Positions 31,969 to 42,571 are shown, counted from the stretch's first letter. The stretch: DNA of 64,000 nucleotides from Bacteroidales bacterium (GCA_017477425.1 JAFUVT010000030.1:1-64000); one strand, 5' to 3'. Made by a program: numbers and translations. Notes: generated by a model from the sequence alone, not told the origin.

Positions 31969-33252
31969 TTATTTTTGGTTACGTTTCTTGTTCCTCTCAT
32001 GCCGCTTCAAAGCCTTCGGCTCGATGTTCATGCGCTCGCCTTCGAGCAGCGAGATTACGCCGTCAACGGCCTTGTCAGCCGGCACTTGTTCCTTGGCGCG
32101 GGCAGCCTGGCACTCGGGACAGTTGCACTCGCTGTGGTATTCGCTCGGCTCGGTGTAGGTAGTGATGACGCCTTCGAAGTTGCGCAACACAACACGGCCA
32201 GGGGCTTGCGAGATGACATACTGGGGCATGACCGGAGTCTTGCCGCCGCCACCGGGAGCATCGACGACGAAGGTCGGGATGCAGAAGCCCGAGGTGTGGC
32301 CGCGGAGTCCTTCGATAATCTCGATACCCTTCGAGACGGGCGTACGGAAGTGCTCCAGACCCATCGAGAGGTCGCACTGGTAGATGTAGTACGGACGCAC
32401 GCGCATCTTGACGAGCTCGTGGACGAGGTGCTTCATCACATGAACGCAGTCATTGACACCACGCAGCAGCACGCTTTGGTTACCCAACGGGATACCGGCA
32501 TTGGCCAGCATCTCGCAAGCGCGACGCGACTCTTCGGTCACCTCGTTCGGGTGGTTGAAGTGCGTGTTTATCCACACGGGATGGTACTTCTTCAGCATAT
32601 CGCACAGCTCGGGCGTGATACGCTGCGGGCAAACTACAGGGGTGCGGGTGCCCAAGCGCACAATCTCCACATGCGGAATCTGGCGCAGGCGCGAGATGAT
32701 GTATTCCAACTTCTTGTCGCTCACCATCAGGGCGTCGCCGCCGGAGAGCAGCACATCGCGGACACTCTCGGTCTTCTCGATGTATTCCAAGGCCTTCTCG
32801 ATACGGTCGGGACCGCATTCGTTGTCGGTCTGGCCAGCGAAACGACGGCGCGTGCAGTGACGGCAGTACATGGAGCACATGTCGGTGATGAGGAAGAGCA
32901 CGCGGTCGGGATAACGGTGGGTCAAGCCCGGGGTCGGCGAGTCTTCGTCTTCATGCAGCGGGTCGAGCAGGTCGGCGGCCACTTGGTGGGTCTCCAACTC
33001 GGTGGGGATGCACTGACGGCGGACGGGGTCATGCGGGTCGTTCGGGTCGATGAGGCTCAAGTAATAAGGAGTGATGGCCATGCGGAGGGTCGAAAGGGTC
33101 TTCTTCACACCTTCTTCCTCGGCGGGGGTCAGCTTCACGTATTTCTTCAGGTCCTCAAGGGTCTCGATACGGTTCTTCACCTGCCATTTCCAGTCGTTCC
33201 ACTGCTCGTCGGTGACCTCCGGAAACATTTGTTTTCTTCTTGATTCTGCCAT
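31969..33252 (-). CDS. kamA: L-lysine 2,3-aminomutase
   Basis: A 427-aa radical SAM enzyme. The cluster motif C-x3-C-x2-C is CSMYCRHC (about 125-132). It also has RRFAGQTDN, DVLLSGGDALMV, LLRGVNDCVHVM, and the PLP-lysine segment DAPGGGGKTPVM. A C-terminal zinc-type CNCPEC is present. First committed step: lysine to beta-lysine. It follows kdd after a gap holding the 28-bp palindrome. Confidence 0.97.
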   Translation of the reverse strand: MAESRRKQMFPEVTDEQWNDWKWQVKNRIETLEDLKKYVKLTPAEEEGVKKTLSTLRMAITPYYLSLIDPNDPHDPVRRQCIPTELETHQVAADLLDPLHEDEDSPTPGLTHRYPDRVLFLITDMCSMYCRHCTRRRFAGQTDNECGPDRIEKALEYIEKTESVRDVLLSGGDALMVSDKKLEYIISRLRQIPHVEIVRLGTRTPVVCPQRITPELCDMLKKYHPVWINTHFNHPNEVTEESRRACEMLANAGIPLGNQSVLLRGVNDCVHVMKHLVHELVKMRVRPYYIYQCDLSMGLEHFRTPVSKGIEIIEGLRGHTSGFCIPTFVVDAPGGGGKTPVMPQYVISQAPGRVVLRNFEGVITTYTEPSEYHSECNCPECQAARAKEQVPADKAVDGVISLLEGERMNIEPKALKRHERNKKRNQK

Positions 33253-33272
33253 AATATTTATGTTTTCGCTAT

Positions 33273-33300
33273 GTAGAGACGTAGCGCGCTACGTCTCTAC
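33273..33300. repeat. 28-bp perfect palindrome between kdd and kamA
   Basis: Identical to 22167-22194 (GTAGAGACGTAGCG and its reverse complement). It begins 21 bp upstream of the kamA ATG, so it could affect kamA translation or act as a processing site. Confidence 0.85.
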
Positions 33301-33316
33301 CAGCAAAATGGTTTAA

Positions 33317-34390
33317 TTACGCATACAATTCCTCAAAAATCTTCCTCAGCTCGGGGCTTTCGCGGAGCTCCTGCAGGGTGAATTCGGCGTGGCCTTTGGT
33401 GTAGCCGTTGCCCATGATCATGTTCACGTCGGCACCAATGCCTTCAGCGCCGAGGCTGGCCTTGGTGAAGCTGGTAGCCATCGAGAAGAAATAGACGACG
33501 CCGTCATCCTTCGTGCAGAGCACGGCGGTCATTTCTTGGTCGGGCACGTTGACGCAGTTGATGGTCACATCGGCCATCTTGCCGTTGGTCAGTCTTTCGA
33601 CGAGTTCATAGACTTGGACGGGCGTCATGCCGGCAGCGCTTTCCACGATGTCGCAGAAGCCGAGGTCCTTGATGCGTTGGGTCGATTTGGGGCTGTTGGC
33701 GATACCGATCACCTTACCCGTCACGCCAACGCGCTTCTTGGCTTCGTAGGCGCAAAGCATGCCGCTCTTGCCACCGGCGCCGAGGATGACGACGGTCTGA
33801 CCATATTGGCACAACTTGGCGGTCTGGGCGGGAGCACCAGCCACGTCGAGGGCGCTCAAAGCGAGTTTCTCGGGCATGTCGTCCGGAATCTTGGCATAGA
33901 TGCCGCTTTCGAAGAGGATGGCCTTGCCCTTGATGTCGACTTGGTCAACATCGGGACGGATGGCGAGGATCTCGTCGATGCGGAGCGGGGTCAGCGAGAG
34001 GGAGACCAAAGTGGCGATGCGGTCGCCTTCCTTCAGGTCGATCTTGCCCTTCAGGGCGTCGCCGATCTTCTCGACCTTGCCGAGGAGCATACCGCCCGAG
34101 CCGGTACGACGGTTGCGGTGCTTGCCTTGCAGTTCCACGTTGAGGAACATTTCCTTCTTGATCTCTTCCATAATCTTCTCTTGGCTTGCACCTTCGCCAG
34201 CCTGTTGCTTGGCGTAGTTGTGGATGTCGGTGAACGAAGCCGAGTCGATGTTCAGGGTCTGCACGTCGATGAGGATTTCGTTGTCCCAAATCTCGTCCAT
34301 GTTGTTGTTCAACTTGTTAGCGGGTTGCGGCAGCACGCCGACGGGTTCGATTACACGGTGAGTACCGTATTTGTTACCATGTTTTTGCAT
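33317..34390 (-). CDS. kdd: L-erythro-3,5-diaminohexanoate dehydrogenase
   Basis: A 357-aa protein. The Rossmann segment is VVILGAGGKSGMLCAYEAKK (about 203-222). It starts HGNKYGTHRVIEPVGVLPQP, with the conserved HRNRRTGSGGMLLG. It oxidises 3,5-diaminohexanoate to 3-keto-5-aminohexanoate with NAD(P)+. Placement between kce and kamA confirms the assignment. Confidence 0.95.
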   Translation of the reverse strand: MQKHGNKYGTHRVIEPVGVLPQPANKLNNNMDEIWDNEILIDVQTLNIDSASFTDIHNYAKQQAGEGASQEKIMEEIKKEMFLNVELQGKHRNRRTGSGGMLLGKVEKIGDALKGKIDLKEGDRIATLVSLSLTPLRIDEILAIRPDVDQVDIKGKAILFESGIYAKIPDDMPEKLALSALDVAGAPAQTAKLCQYGQTVVILGAGGKSGMLCAYEAKKRVGVTGKVIGIANSPKSTQRIKDLGFCDIVESAAGMTPVQVYELVERLTNGKMADVTINCVNVPDQEMTAVLCTKDDGVVYFFSMATSFTKASLGAEGIGADVNMIMGNGYTKGHAEFTLQELRESPELRKIFEELYA

Positions 34391-34447
34391 TGTGTTTGTT
34401 GTTTAATTGTTTATTGTTACTGTTTAATTGTTGTTTGTCGTTTGTAG

Positions 34448-34466
34448 GGACGCACCGCGTGCGTCC
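34448..34466. repeat. palindrome between kce and kdd
   Basis: GGACGCAC-CGC-GTGCGTCC, 8-bp arms around a 3-base centre, preceded by GTAG. It resembles the 28-bp palindrome family in its ends but is shorter. Confidence 0.7.
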
Positions 34467-34473
34467 GCCAATA

Positions 34474-35307
34474 TCAATGACGCGGTTTCAGCCCAAGGAT
34501 TTCGCGAGCCTCGTCAGAGGTGGCAATCGGGCGACCGAGCTCGTTGGCGAGACGCACCACCTTGGCAACGAGTTCGCCGTTGGATTGTGCCAGCACGCCC
34601 TTCGAGAGGTAGAGGTTGTCCTCGAAGCCCACGCGCACATTACCGCCCATGGCGATAGCGGCGGCGGCCATCGGGAAAGCGTGACGACCCACGCCGGTCA
34701 CCGTCCAAGTGGAGCCAGCGGGGATGCCGTTGACGAGCCAACAGAGGTTGGCGACAGTGGCAGGAGTGCAGCCCGGCACGCCCAGCACGAAGTTGAATTG
34801 CATGGGGGCGCCAGGGGCCTGACCCTTCTTGGCCATGTTGAGGATGGTGTCGAGGTGACCCATCTCGAAGCATTCATATTCGGGCTTGATGCCGCGTTCC
34901 ATCATGCGTTTGCCGAAGGCGCGCATCGTGGGCATCGTGTTGTCGAAGATTTCGTCGCCGAAGTTGCAGGTACCGCAGTCGAGGGTGGCCATTTCGGGCA
35001 GCGGGTCGGTGTCGGTGGATTGGAGGCGTTCGTCAGGCGTCATGCCGACGGCACCGCCAGTCGAAGGGATGAGGATGACATTGGGGCACACCTTCAGGAT
35101 GGCTTCTTCGCATTCCTGGAAACGGCCACGGTCTTGGGTCGGGGTGCCGTCGTCCCAACGGACGTGCAGGTGCACGATGGCGGCGCCGGCATCGACGGCC
35201 GACTTGGCTTCGCGCACGATTTCTTCAACGGTGTAAGGCACGTTGGGGTTCTGCTCCTTCGTGACTTCCGCGCCGCAGATGGCGGCAGTGATGATCAGTT
35301 TATCCAT
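34474..35307 (-). CDS. kce: 3-keto-5-aminohexanoate cleavage enzyme
   Basis: A 277-aa BKACE-family protein. Zinc ligands lie in IVHLHVR (His 46 and His 48), Glu 14 in CGAEVTKE, and the C-terminal MGGNVRVGFEDNLYL. With acetyl-CoA it cleaves 3-keto-5-aminohexanoate to acetoacetate and 3-aminobutyryl-CoA. Confidence 0.96.
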   Translation of the reverse strand: MDKLIITAAICGAEVTKEQNPNVPYTVEEIVREAKSAVDAGAAIVHLHVRWDDGTPTQDRGRFQECEEAILKVCPNVILIPSTGGAVGMTPDERLQSTDTDPLPEMATLDCGTCNFGDEIFDNTMPTMRAFGKRMMERGIKPEYECFEMGHLDTILNMAKKGQAPGAPMQFNFVLGVPGCTPATVANLCWLVNGIPAGSTWTVTGVGRHAFPMAAAAIAMGGNVRVGFEDNLYLSKGVLAQSNGELVAKVVRLANELGRPIATSDEAREILGLKPRH

Positions 35308-35312
35308 TAATA

Positions 35313-35346
35313 CAGTTTTCAGTTTGTAGTTATTCAGTTACCAGTT
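35313..35346. repeat. near-heptamer repeats between kal and kce
   Basis: CAGTTTT, CAGTTTG, TAGTTAT, CAGTTAC and similar 7-base units fill the gap. The same unit type recurs at 35736-35778 and 53668-53706. Confidence 0.6.
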
Positions 35347-35733
35347 TTATTTGCGTTGGCAATCCTTCGGCGTCACGCAGGTGCCCGAAGCGCGGCAAAC
35401 CACGATGGGTTCGTCCAATTCGTCGGCAGCCGAGGGCGAAATGTCGGGGCGCGAGATGGCCACCTTGCGGGCCTCGAACTGCATGTGGCGCGAGGTGTTG
35501 CCTTCCTTGTCGATCCAGCCTTCAGCCTCGATGAAGTCGCCGGCATAGACGGGAGCGAGGAAATCGATGTTGTCGTAGGCGCGGAACAGGCCTTCGTCGC
35601 CGTCACGCATAATCAAGAGTTCGGTCGCCACGTCACCGAAGAGGTGAACCATGTGGGCACCGTCAACCAAATTGCCACCGTAGTGGGCATCCTTTGCGCT
35701 CATGCGCAGTCTGATTTTTGTTCTGTATTCCAT
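35347..35733 (-). CDS. kal: 3-aminobutyryl-CoA ammonia-lyase
   Basis: A 128-aa hot-dog-fold protein starting [20 protein letters not shown]. It has [40 protein letters not shown] and [10 protein letters not shown]. It releases ammonia from 3-aminobutyryl-CoA to give crotonyl-CoA. The size and the position between CoA-transferase A and kce are typical. Confidence 0.93.
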   Translation of the reverse strand: MEYRTKIRLRMSAKDAHYGGNLVDGAHMVHLFGDVATELLIMRDGDEGLFRAYDNIDFLAPVYAGDFIEAEGWIDKEGNTSRHMQFEARKVAISRPDISPSAADELDEPIVVCRASGTCVTPKDCQRK

Positions 35734-35735
35734 TT

Positions 35736-35851
35736 TTATCAGTTGTTCAGTTGTTAGTTATTCAGTTATCAGTTTTTGACTCGAGACGCGGGACTTCGGG
35801 ACACGGGACATTCCAGCCGTCCCGCAGTCTCGTGTCTCGTAGTCTCGTGTC
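35736..35851. repeat. heptamer run plus long imperfect inverted repeat
   Basis: 35736-35776 is a run of CAGTTGT/TAGTTAT/CAGTTAT-type units. From 35778 follows GACTCGAGACGCGGGAC, which pairs imperfectly with GTCCCGCAGTCTCGTGTC ending near 35850, with internal repeats of CGGGACA and TCTCGTG. The whole gap between CoA-transferase A and kal is repeat sequence. Confidence 0.65.
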
Positions 35852-36500
35852 ATTTTTCCACATAAATCGCATCGACATAAATGCCCGAGGCATGCACACA
35901 TTCCGGCTTGATTTCGCCAACGGGCACCAGCTTTTCGGCCTCAACCACCACATAATCAGCGGCGGTGGCCATCAGCGGGTTGAAGTTGTTGGTCGTGCCA
36001 AGGAACACCATGTTGCCGAATTCGTCAACGATGTTGGCGCGCAGGAAGGCGATGTCGGCCTTGAGGGGCTTCTCCAAGAGGTAGTCCTTGCCGTCCACAT
36101 TCACGATTTGCTTGCCATCGGCCATGATGGTGCCCAAGCCCGTGGGGGTCAGCACGCCGCCCAATCCTGCACCGTAGGCGCGGATGCGCTCGGCGAGGGT
36201 GCCTTGCGGAACATATTCCACGATGAGGGTGCCCTCATTCTTCTGGATGGCCGTCTGCTTGTTGGTGCCAGTGTGCGACACGATGGCTTTCTTCACCTGG
36301 TGGTTGCTGACGAGTTTGCCGTGGGCCACTTCGTCGTAAGCCGTGTCGTTGGCAATGATAGTGAGGTCTTTAACGCCCTTCTCGACGATGGCGTCAATGA
36401 TTTGAGTGGCGCTGCCCACACCGAGGAAACCGCCAAACATAATCGTCATGCCGTCGTGAACCTTCTCAACGGCTTGCTCTAATGTAATCTGCTTGTTCAT
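35850..36500 (-). CDS. butyryl-CoA:acetoacetate CoA-transferase, subunit A
   Basis: A 216-aa type I CoA-transferase alpha subunit. It shows VHDGMTIMFGGFLGVGSATQ, GAGLGGVLTPTGLGT and KADIAFLRANIVDEFGN, the family's usual marks. First gene after the promoter at 36563-36594. Its partner subunit lies at 22995-23654, past kamDE. Confidence 0.92.
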   Translation of the reverse strand: MNKQITLEQAVEKVHDGMTIMFGGFLGVGSATQIIDAIVEKGVKDLTIIANDTAYDEVAHGKLVSNHQVKKAIVSHTGTNKQTAIQKNEGTLIVEYVPQGTLAERIRAYGAGLGGVLTPTGLGTIMADGKQIVNVDGKDYLLEKPLKADIAFLRANIVDEFGNMVFLGTTNNFNPLMATAADYVVVEAEKLVPVGEIKPECVHASGIYVDAIYVEK

Positions 36501-36511
36501 AATGTGTTATG

Positions 36512-36543
36512 TTTTAGATTTTAGATTTTAGATTTTAGATTTT
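36512..36543. repeat. TTTTAGA heptamer tandem repeat
   Basis: About 4.5 exact copies of TTTTAGA, lying in the 5' leader between the promoter at 36563 and the CoA-transferase A start. Copy-number change would alter leader length only. Confidence 0.8.
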
Positions 36544-36562
36544 GTGTTGCTATAAAAGTCTG

Positions 36563-36594
36563 CAAATTTACTGAGATTTTCGTCAATTTCCAAA
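36563..36594 (-). promoter_or_regulatory. promoter of the lysine fermentation operon
   Basis: On the minus strand TTTG (36591-36594) is followed by 20 bases and TAAATTTG (36563-36570), an excellent match to the Bacteroidetes consensus. It lies 63 bp upstream of the first gene. I found no equally good promoter within the series down to etfA. Confidence 0.75.
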
Positions 36595-36754
36595 CAAATA
36601 AATATTTATTTTATAAAGAGGTGGGTAAGCCAAATAATGTCAGCGGATTATCAAGCAGGTTTCAGCAAGCATATAAACAGTTTTCGGGAACAAAATAACC
36701 ATTCCACTTTTGCGTTGCAATTTGGAAAGCGTTGGAAACATAAATCATAATGCA

Positions 36755-36987
36755 ATGAAGAAAAACAAGGTCTTGTGGTGACTAATGTGTGCTTTCTTGA
36801 CTATTACCTTCCTTTCGACGACCCGAAACTATTTGTGTATGAGGAATGCGATGCCATAGTGGTTCAACATACTAAGAATGATTCTGTTTACACTGATGTA
36901 TATCACTTCAATGGAGACATTTACGAAGGTTCCGCCAAAGACTCAGTTTTGGATGTGGTTAGAGTGAAAAATAATTTAGGTTTATAA
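36755..36987 (+). pseudogene. small hypothetical gene, probably frameshifted near its start
   Basis: ATG at 36755 begins MKKNKVLW and stops. One frame over, from GTG 36775, a 70-aa reading continues VTNVCFLDYYLPFDDPKLFV ... DVYHFNGDIYEG to TAA at 36985. Gain of one base in TCTTGTGG would fuse them into a single protein. The alternative is a genuine GTG start at 36775. Family not recognised. Confidence 0.4.
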
Positions 36988-36996
36988 AAAAAACGC

Positions 36997-37212
36997 CTAT
37001 TTTTTACCATCTATTTCCTCCTCCAAAGCATCATAAATATACGCAGGACTTTGGAAATAAAGGCCAGAATCCAGATTATTGAGGACACTATAAGTCTTTG
37101 AATTATAGACAATATCCATGGCCTCGCGCATGGTTAGGGAACGTTCTTCCATCAACCGCGTAATCAATTCGCGGGTCAAAGTTTCCACCATGAATGTTTC
37201 TTTCCCGTTCAT
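36997..37212 (-). CDS. small helical protein, third gene of a DUF3791-DUF3990 triad
   Basis: A 71-aa, mostly helical protein (TRELITRLMEERSLTMREAM, IYDALEEEIDGKK). It begins on the ATGA overlap with the DUF3990 stop, so its translation is tied to the toxin-like gene. Such a neighbour of DUF3990 is likely an antitoxin or accessory protein; this is inference from place and size. An internal ATG eight codons in is also possible. Confidence 0.65.
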   Translation of the reverse strand: MNGKETFMVETLTRELITRLMEERSLTMREAMDIVYNSKTYSVLNNLDSGLYFQSPAYIYDALEEEIDGKK

Positions 37213-37679
37213 ATTCTCTGCAACAAATTGATTGCCTTTTGCGTGGCAAATAGATACTGTATCGTAATCGTATGGTACTTAATCTCTTCCAAGAATTGTT
37301 CCTCGGAAATGATGCCTTCCTCCACGCGACGGATTTGATAGCCAACAACATCATCAGCAATAGGGCCGACGACAATGTCATAATCATGTGCTTGAATCCG
37401 AGTGCGATTCTTGCGATTATTCAAGACAAAACGCGCCCATTCGAGAGTATAGCCATCAAAGCGAAGGATGTTGGCTGTTGCCAACGCTTCATCATCTACA
37501 AAATACTTATAAACAAACACTTCCCCTTCGCCAAACTGCTCAAGTTTGCGTTCCGCCTGACGATGTGCCACTTGCTCGTCGGGAGTGAGGTAAAAACCCA
37601 GGCCAAAATCTTTTCCAACACGACTTTGAGAGAGGTCGATGTTTTCGATGATTGCATTTGTGCCATGATAGAGAATCAT
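37209..37679 (-). CDS. DUF3990 protein, ADP-ribosyltransferase-like toxin candidate
   Basis: 156 aa from ATG 37679, which overlaps the DUF3791 stop as ATGA. The start MILYHGTNAIIENIDLSQSR then VGKDFGLGFYLTPD and QAERKLEQFGEGEV carry the H-G-T and Y-L-T features of ADP-ribosyltransferase-like folds. The family is thought to act as toxins modifying nucleic acid or protein; the target is unknown. Sandwiched between two small coupled genes. Confidence 0.82.
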   Translation of the reverse strand: MILYHGTNAIIENIDLSQSRVGKDFGLGFYLTPDEQVAHRQAERKLEQFGEGEVFVYKYFVDDEALATANILRFDGYTLEWARFVLNNRKNRTRIQAHDYDIVVGPIADDVVGYQIRRVEEGIISEEQFLEEIKYHTITIQYLFATQKAINLLQRI

Positions 37680-37900
37680 GCCAAAGTCCCTCCCATCCGT
37701 TTGCAATATGCGGTCAAGTCCTCCACCGTGTTCTCAAAGGAGAAAGTGTGTTCCACATCATAGAACTCATCCACAAAATCGAGGCCTTTGTATTGCTGAA
37801 GATACCGATAGGCCTGCTGCGTAGAGATTTGATGCGCCGTGGCAAACTCCGTTATTAGTGCCACGATGTAATTGATCTTGTCTATGATTGATTTGCTCAT
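37676..37900 (-). CDS. DUF3791 protein, probable antitoxin partner
   Basis: 74 aa from ATG 37900 (MSKSIIDKINYIVALITEFA). It ends TVEDLTAYCKRMGGTLA. DUF3791 proteins commonly precede DUF3990 and are proposed antitoxins. The start fits the promoter at 37918-37947. The longer frame from 38128 runs through the candidate small RNA and its terminator and is not real. Confidence 0.82.
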   Translation of the reverse strand: MSKSIIDKINYIVALITEFATAHQISTQQAYRYLQQYKGLDFVDEFYDVEHTFSFENTVEDLTAYCKRMGGTLA

Positions 37901-37917
37901 TGATCTTTTCTTTGGCG

Positions 37918-37947
37918 CAAAAATACACATTTTTGGCCAATTGACAA
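37918..37947 (-). promoter_or_regulatory. promoter of the DUF3791-DUF3990 operon
   Basis: Minus strand TTG (37945-37947), 19 bases, then TATTTTTG (37918-37925), 17 bp before the ATG at 37900. Confidence 0.7.
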
Positions 37948-37970
37948 TAGTCTGTCCAACAAAAAGAAAA

Positions 37971-38028
37971 ACAAAAAAAAGTCTCACCCTGGTACGCTGC
38001 TTTTCAACTCGCGCGGTGAGAATGGTCG
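37971..38028 (-). ncRNA. candidate small RNA, about 55 nt, with its own promoter and terminator
   Basis: A consensus promoter at 38032-38061 would start a transcript at about 38027. The RNA has stem TCTCACC (complement of 38015-38021) pairing with GGTGAGA (complement of 37982-37988) around a GC-rich 26-base loop, followed at once by CTTTTTTTT (37972-37981), an intrinsic terminator. The unit is complete and non-coding, ending just before the DUF3791 promoter. Function is unknown. An alternative reading is a terminator for an upstream transcript. Confidence 0.5.
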
Positions 38029-38031
38029 TTG

Positions 38032-38061
38032 CAAAAATACGAACTTTTTCTAATATAGCAA
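38032..38061 (-). promoter_or_regulatory. promoter of the candidate small RNA
   Basis: Minus strand TTG (38059-38061), 19 bases, then TATTTTTG (38032-38039). It directs transcription into the stem-loop and T-run at 37971-38021. Confidence 0.6.
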
Positions 38062-38092
38062 GTGCCTTGAAGAAAAAATTTGGCGAAAACAC

Positions 38093-38120
38093 AAAAAAAG
38101 CCACCCAATCAGGCGGCTTT
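38093..38120 (-). terminator. terminator of the sigma factor operon
   Basis: Minus strand AAAGCCGCC and GGTGGCTTT form a 9-bp stem (one G:T wobble) with a 6-base loop, followed by seven T. It lies 23 bp past the small gene at 38143. Confidence 0.85.
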
Positions 38121-38142
38121 GCTGTCATTCATTCCGTTGTCA

Positions 38143-38340
38143 TCAGTTGTTCATGAAGGCCACTTGACCCATCAGGCCGGTCGTCACCGACTCGTAGGCG
38201 GCTGCGTAGTCGAACAGATAGCGCAGAACGCTGCGGCTGGGTTGCTGTTGCTCGCTTTCCCTACGGAAAACATCTCTGATTTGCGACACAAGGATTTCGT
38301 CTTCAACGGATGAAAGGTAAGAGGTGTAACTATTTCTCAT
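38143..38340 (-). CDS. small protein following an ECF sigma factor
   Basis: A 65-aa soluble protein (SSVEDEILVSQIRDVFRRES, SVLRYLFDYAAAYESVTTG). It lies 83 bp after the sigma factor on the same strand and before the terminator at 38093, so it is probably cotranscribed. No membrane segment, so not a typical anti-sigma factor. Family not recognised. Confidence 0.7.
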   Translation of the reverse strand: MRNSYTSYLSSVEDEILVSQIRDVFRRESEQQQPSRSVLRYLFDYAAAYESVTTGLMGQVAFMNN

Positions 38341-38423
38341 AGGCGTTTGTTAGGTTATACTTTACCTTACAAACGCGCCTCCTCGCCTATTATTATATTG
38401 TGGCAAAAATATTTTTCTCCGAA

Positions 38424-39011
38424 TTAATAAGTAAGCGTCATATTGTTGGCAACCATCATCTTACGCAAGTTAATCAAGGCGTAGCGCATGCGGCCCAGCG
38501 CCGTGTTGATGCTCACGTTGGTGATGTCGGCGATGTCCTTGAAACTCATGTCATCGAAGATGCGCATCCTGAGCACCTCGCGCTGCTCATCGGGCAGGAA
38601 GGTGATCATCCTGTGCAGGTCGGAATGCACTTGGTCGATAATCATGCCTTGCTCGACGGAGTGGTCCGTAATCGGCACGTTGTCGATGTAGTTATAGTCC
38701 TCGCTCGACGACTCCACCGTGGGGATGCGGTTCTCCTTGCGAAAGTGGTCAATGACGAGGTTGTGGGCGATGCGCATGGCAAACTGCACGAAGCGGCCGT
38801 CGTCCTTGTAGGATTTCGACTTGACCGTCTGGATGACCTTCACGAAGGTATCCTGAAAGACATCATCAGCCAACTGTTTGTCTTTCACGAGTGTAAGTAT
38901 ATAGGAATAAACCTGTTTCTGGTATCTACCAATCAATAATTCAAAACTGTGAACGTCGCCGTCTTGGTAGCGTTCAATCAATTCTCTGTCGCTTTTCACT
39001 ATGTTGGACAT
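38424..39011 (-). CDS. ECF-type RNA polymerase sigma factor
   Basis: 195 aa from ATG 39011. Region 2 (FELLIGRYQKQVYSYILTLV, LADDVFQDTFVKVIQTV, FAMRIAHNLVIDHFRKENR) and region 4 (LPDEQREVLRMRIFDDMSFK, DIADITNVSINTALGRMRYA) are both complete. An upstream ATG at 39038 would add nine residues and is possible. A -7 box TATTTTTG lies at 39117-39124. No anti-sigma factor is adjacent; the small gene downstream is its only partner. Confidence 0.94.
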   Translation of the reverse strand: MSNIVKSDRELIERYQDGDVHSFELLIGRYQKQVYSYILTLVKDKQLADDVFQDTFVKVIQTVKSKSYKDDGRFVQFAMRIAHNLVIDHFRKENRIPTVESSSEDYNYIDNVPITDHSVEQGMIIDQVHSDLHRMITFLPDEQREVLRMRIFDDMSFKDIADITNVSINTALGRMRYALINLRKMMVANNMTLTY

Positions 39012-39116
39012 GTGGTCCCCCTTTCTTTGTGCATTCATCGTAAATGCTTGTTAATAAAGGGTATAAATCTTTCGATAGCGTCTCTCCTATTGATTAGTTA
39101 GTGAATAATTACACCG

Positions 39117-39124
39117 CAAAAATA
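39117..39124 (-). promoter_or_regulatory. -7 promoter box of the sigma factor gene
   Basis: TATTTTTG on the minus strand, about 105 bp before the start, so the leader is long. Confidence 0.5.
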
Positions 39125-39242
39125 CGGATTTTTTGGGAAAAGCAAGAAAAAACTTGATTTTTTTTCGTTGGCGGGCAATAATTTTGGAAGAAATGAGTAG
39201 CAACAATCTCACTTTAGGCCATTGAAATGCCATTTTTTTCCG

Positions 39243-39250
39243 TACCTTTG
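39243..39250 (+). promoter_or_regulatory. -7 promoter box of uvrA
   Basis: TACCTTTG. It overlaps the longest possible uvrA frame (ATG 39222), which rules that start out and points to a start downstream. Confidence 0.65.
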
Positions 39251-39272
39251 CCGTTTCAAATTTTTCATTGTT

Positions 39273-42077
<2,805 letters not shown>

Positions 42078-42119
42078 TTATGTCACAAAACACTCAAAAC
42101 TGATTAATGAATTTTTTGC

Positions 42120-42127
42120 TATTTTTG
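42120..42127 (+). promoter_or_regulatory. -7 box of the broken rhuM-like gene
   Basis: TATTTTTG, 17 bp before the ATG at 42144, still intact although the gene is not. Confidence 0.5.
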
Positions 42128-42143
42128 CACTCAAAAGCATACC

Positions 42144-42571
42144 ATGAATGCAAATCAAGAAAACTTAGGGCAGATACTACTCTATCAGACTCCTGACGAG
42201 GTGTCACGAATAGAAGTGCATTTGCATGGAGAGACGGTTTGGCTCAACCTTGACCAAATGGCAGAACTTTTCCAACGCAACAAATCCACTATCTCAAGAC
42301 ATATCAAGAATGTTTTTGAAGAGGGAGAATTGAAACCAGAGTCAACTGTTGCATTTTTTGCAACAGTTCAAAATGAAGGAATTCCAGAAAAGACATCTTG
42401 TCTCATGCAGGGCGCGTTACAGCACAACTAGCAAAAGCTAAGGCCGACGCTGAATACGACAAGTTCAAAGAACGGACAAAGAACGAGTTGACACCTGTAG
42501 AAATTCATTTTATCGAGCAATTTGAGCGAGAACAGAAGCTCATTGAAAGCAAGATAAAAGGGAAAGAATAA
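42144..42571 (+). pseudogene. broken RhuM-family gene
   Basis: The first 80 codons read as a normal RhuM start (ETVWLNLDQMAELFQRNKST, ISRHIKNVFEEGELKPESTV). The central part, including the hallmark YNLD...SPVAGRFR segment, is deleted, and the frame stops at 42431. Another frame from about 42409 gives the family C-terminus (GRVTAQLAKAKADAEYDKF, NELTPVEIHFIEQFEREQ) to TAA at 42571. It is a deletion-derived pseudogene. Confidence 0.8.

Noticed and set aside
34390..35310. Long plus-strand reading frames opposite the kam genes (for example 306 aa at 34390-35310 and 445 aa at 31906-33243)
   Set aside because: They lie antisense to clearly recognised enzymes, have His/Gly/Val-rich composition with no motifs, and follow from the GC bias of the real genes.
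36512..36543. Replication origin or iteron cluster from the TTTTAGA repeats
   Set aside because: No DnaA-box-like sites, replication initiator or partition genes nearby; the period and context match the other simple heptamer runs.
37676..38128. 150-aa version of the DUF3791 gene starting at 38128
   Set aside because: The extra part runs through two promoters, a hairpin and a T-run terminator; ATG 37900 gives the normal family start.
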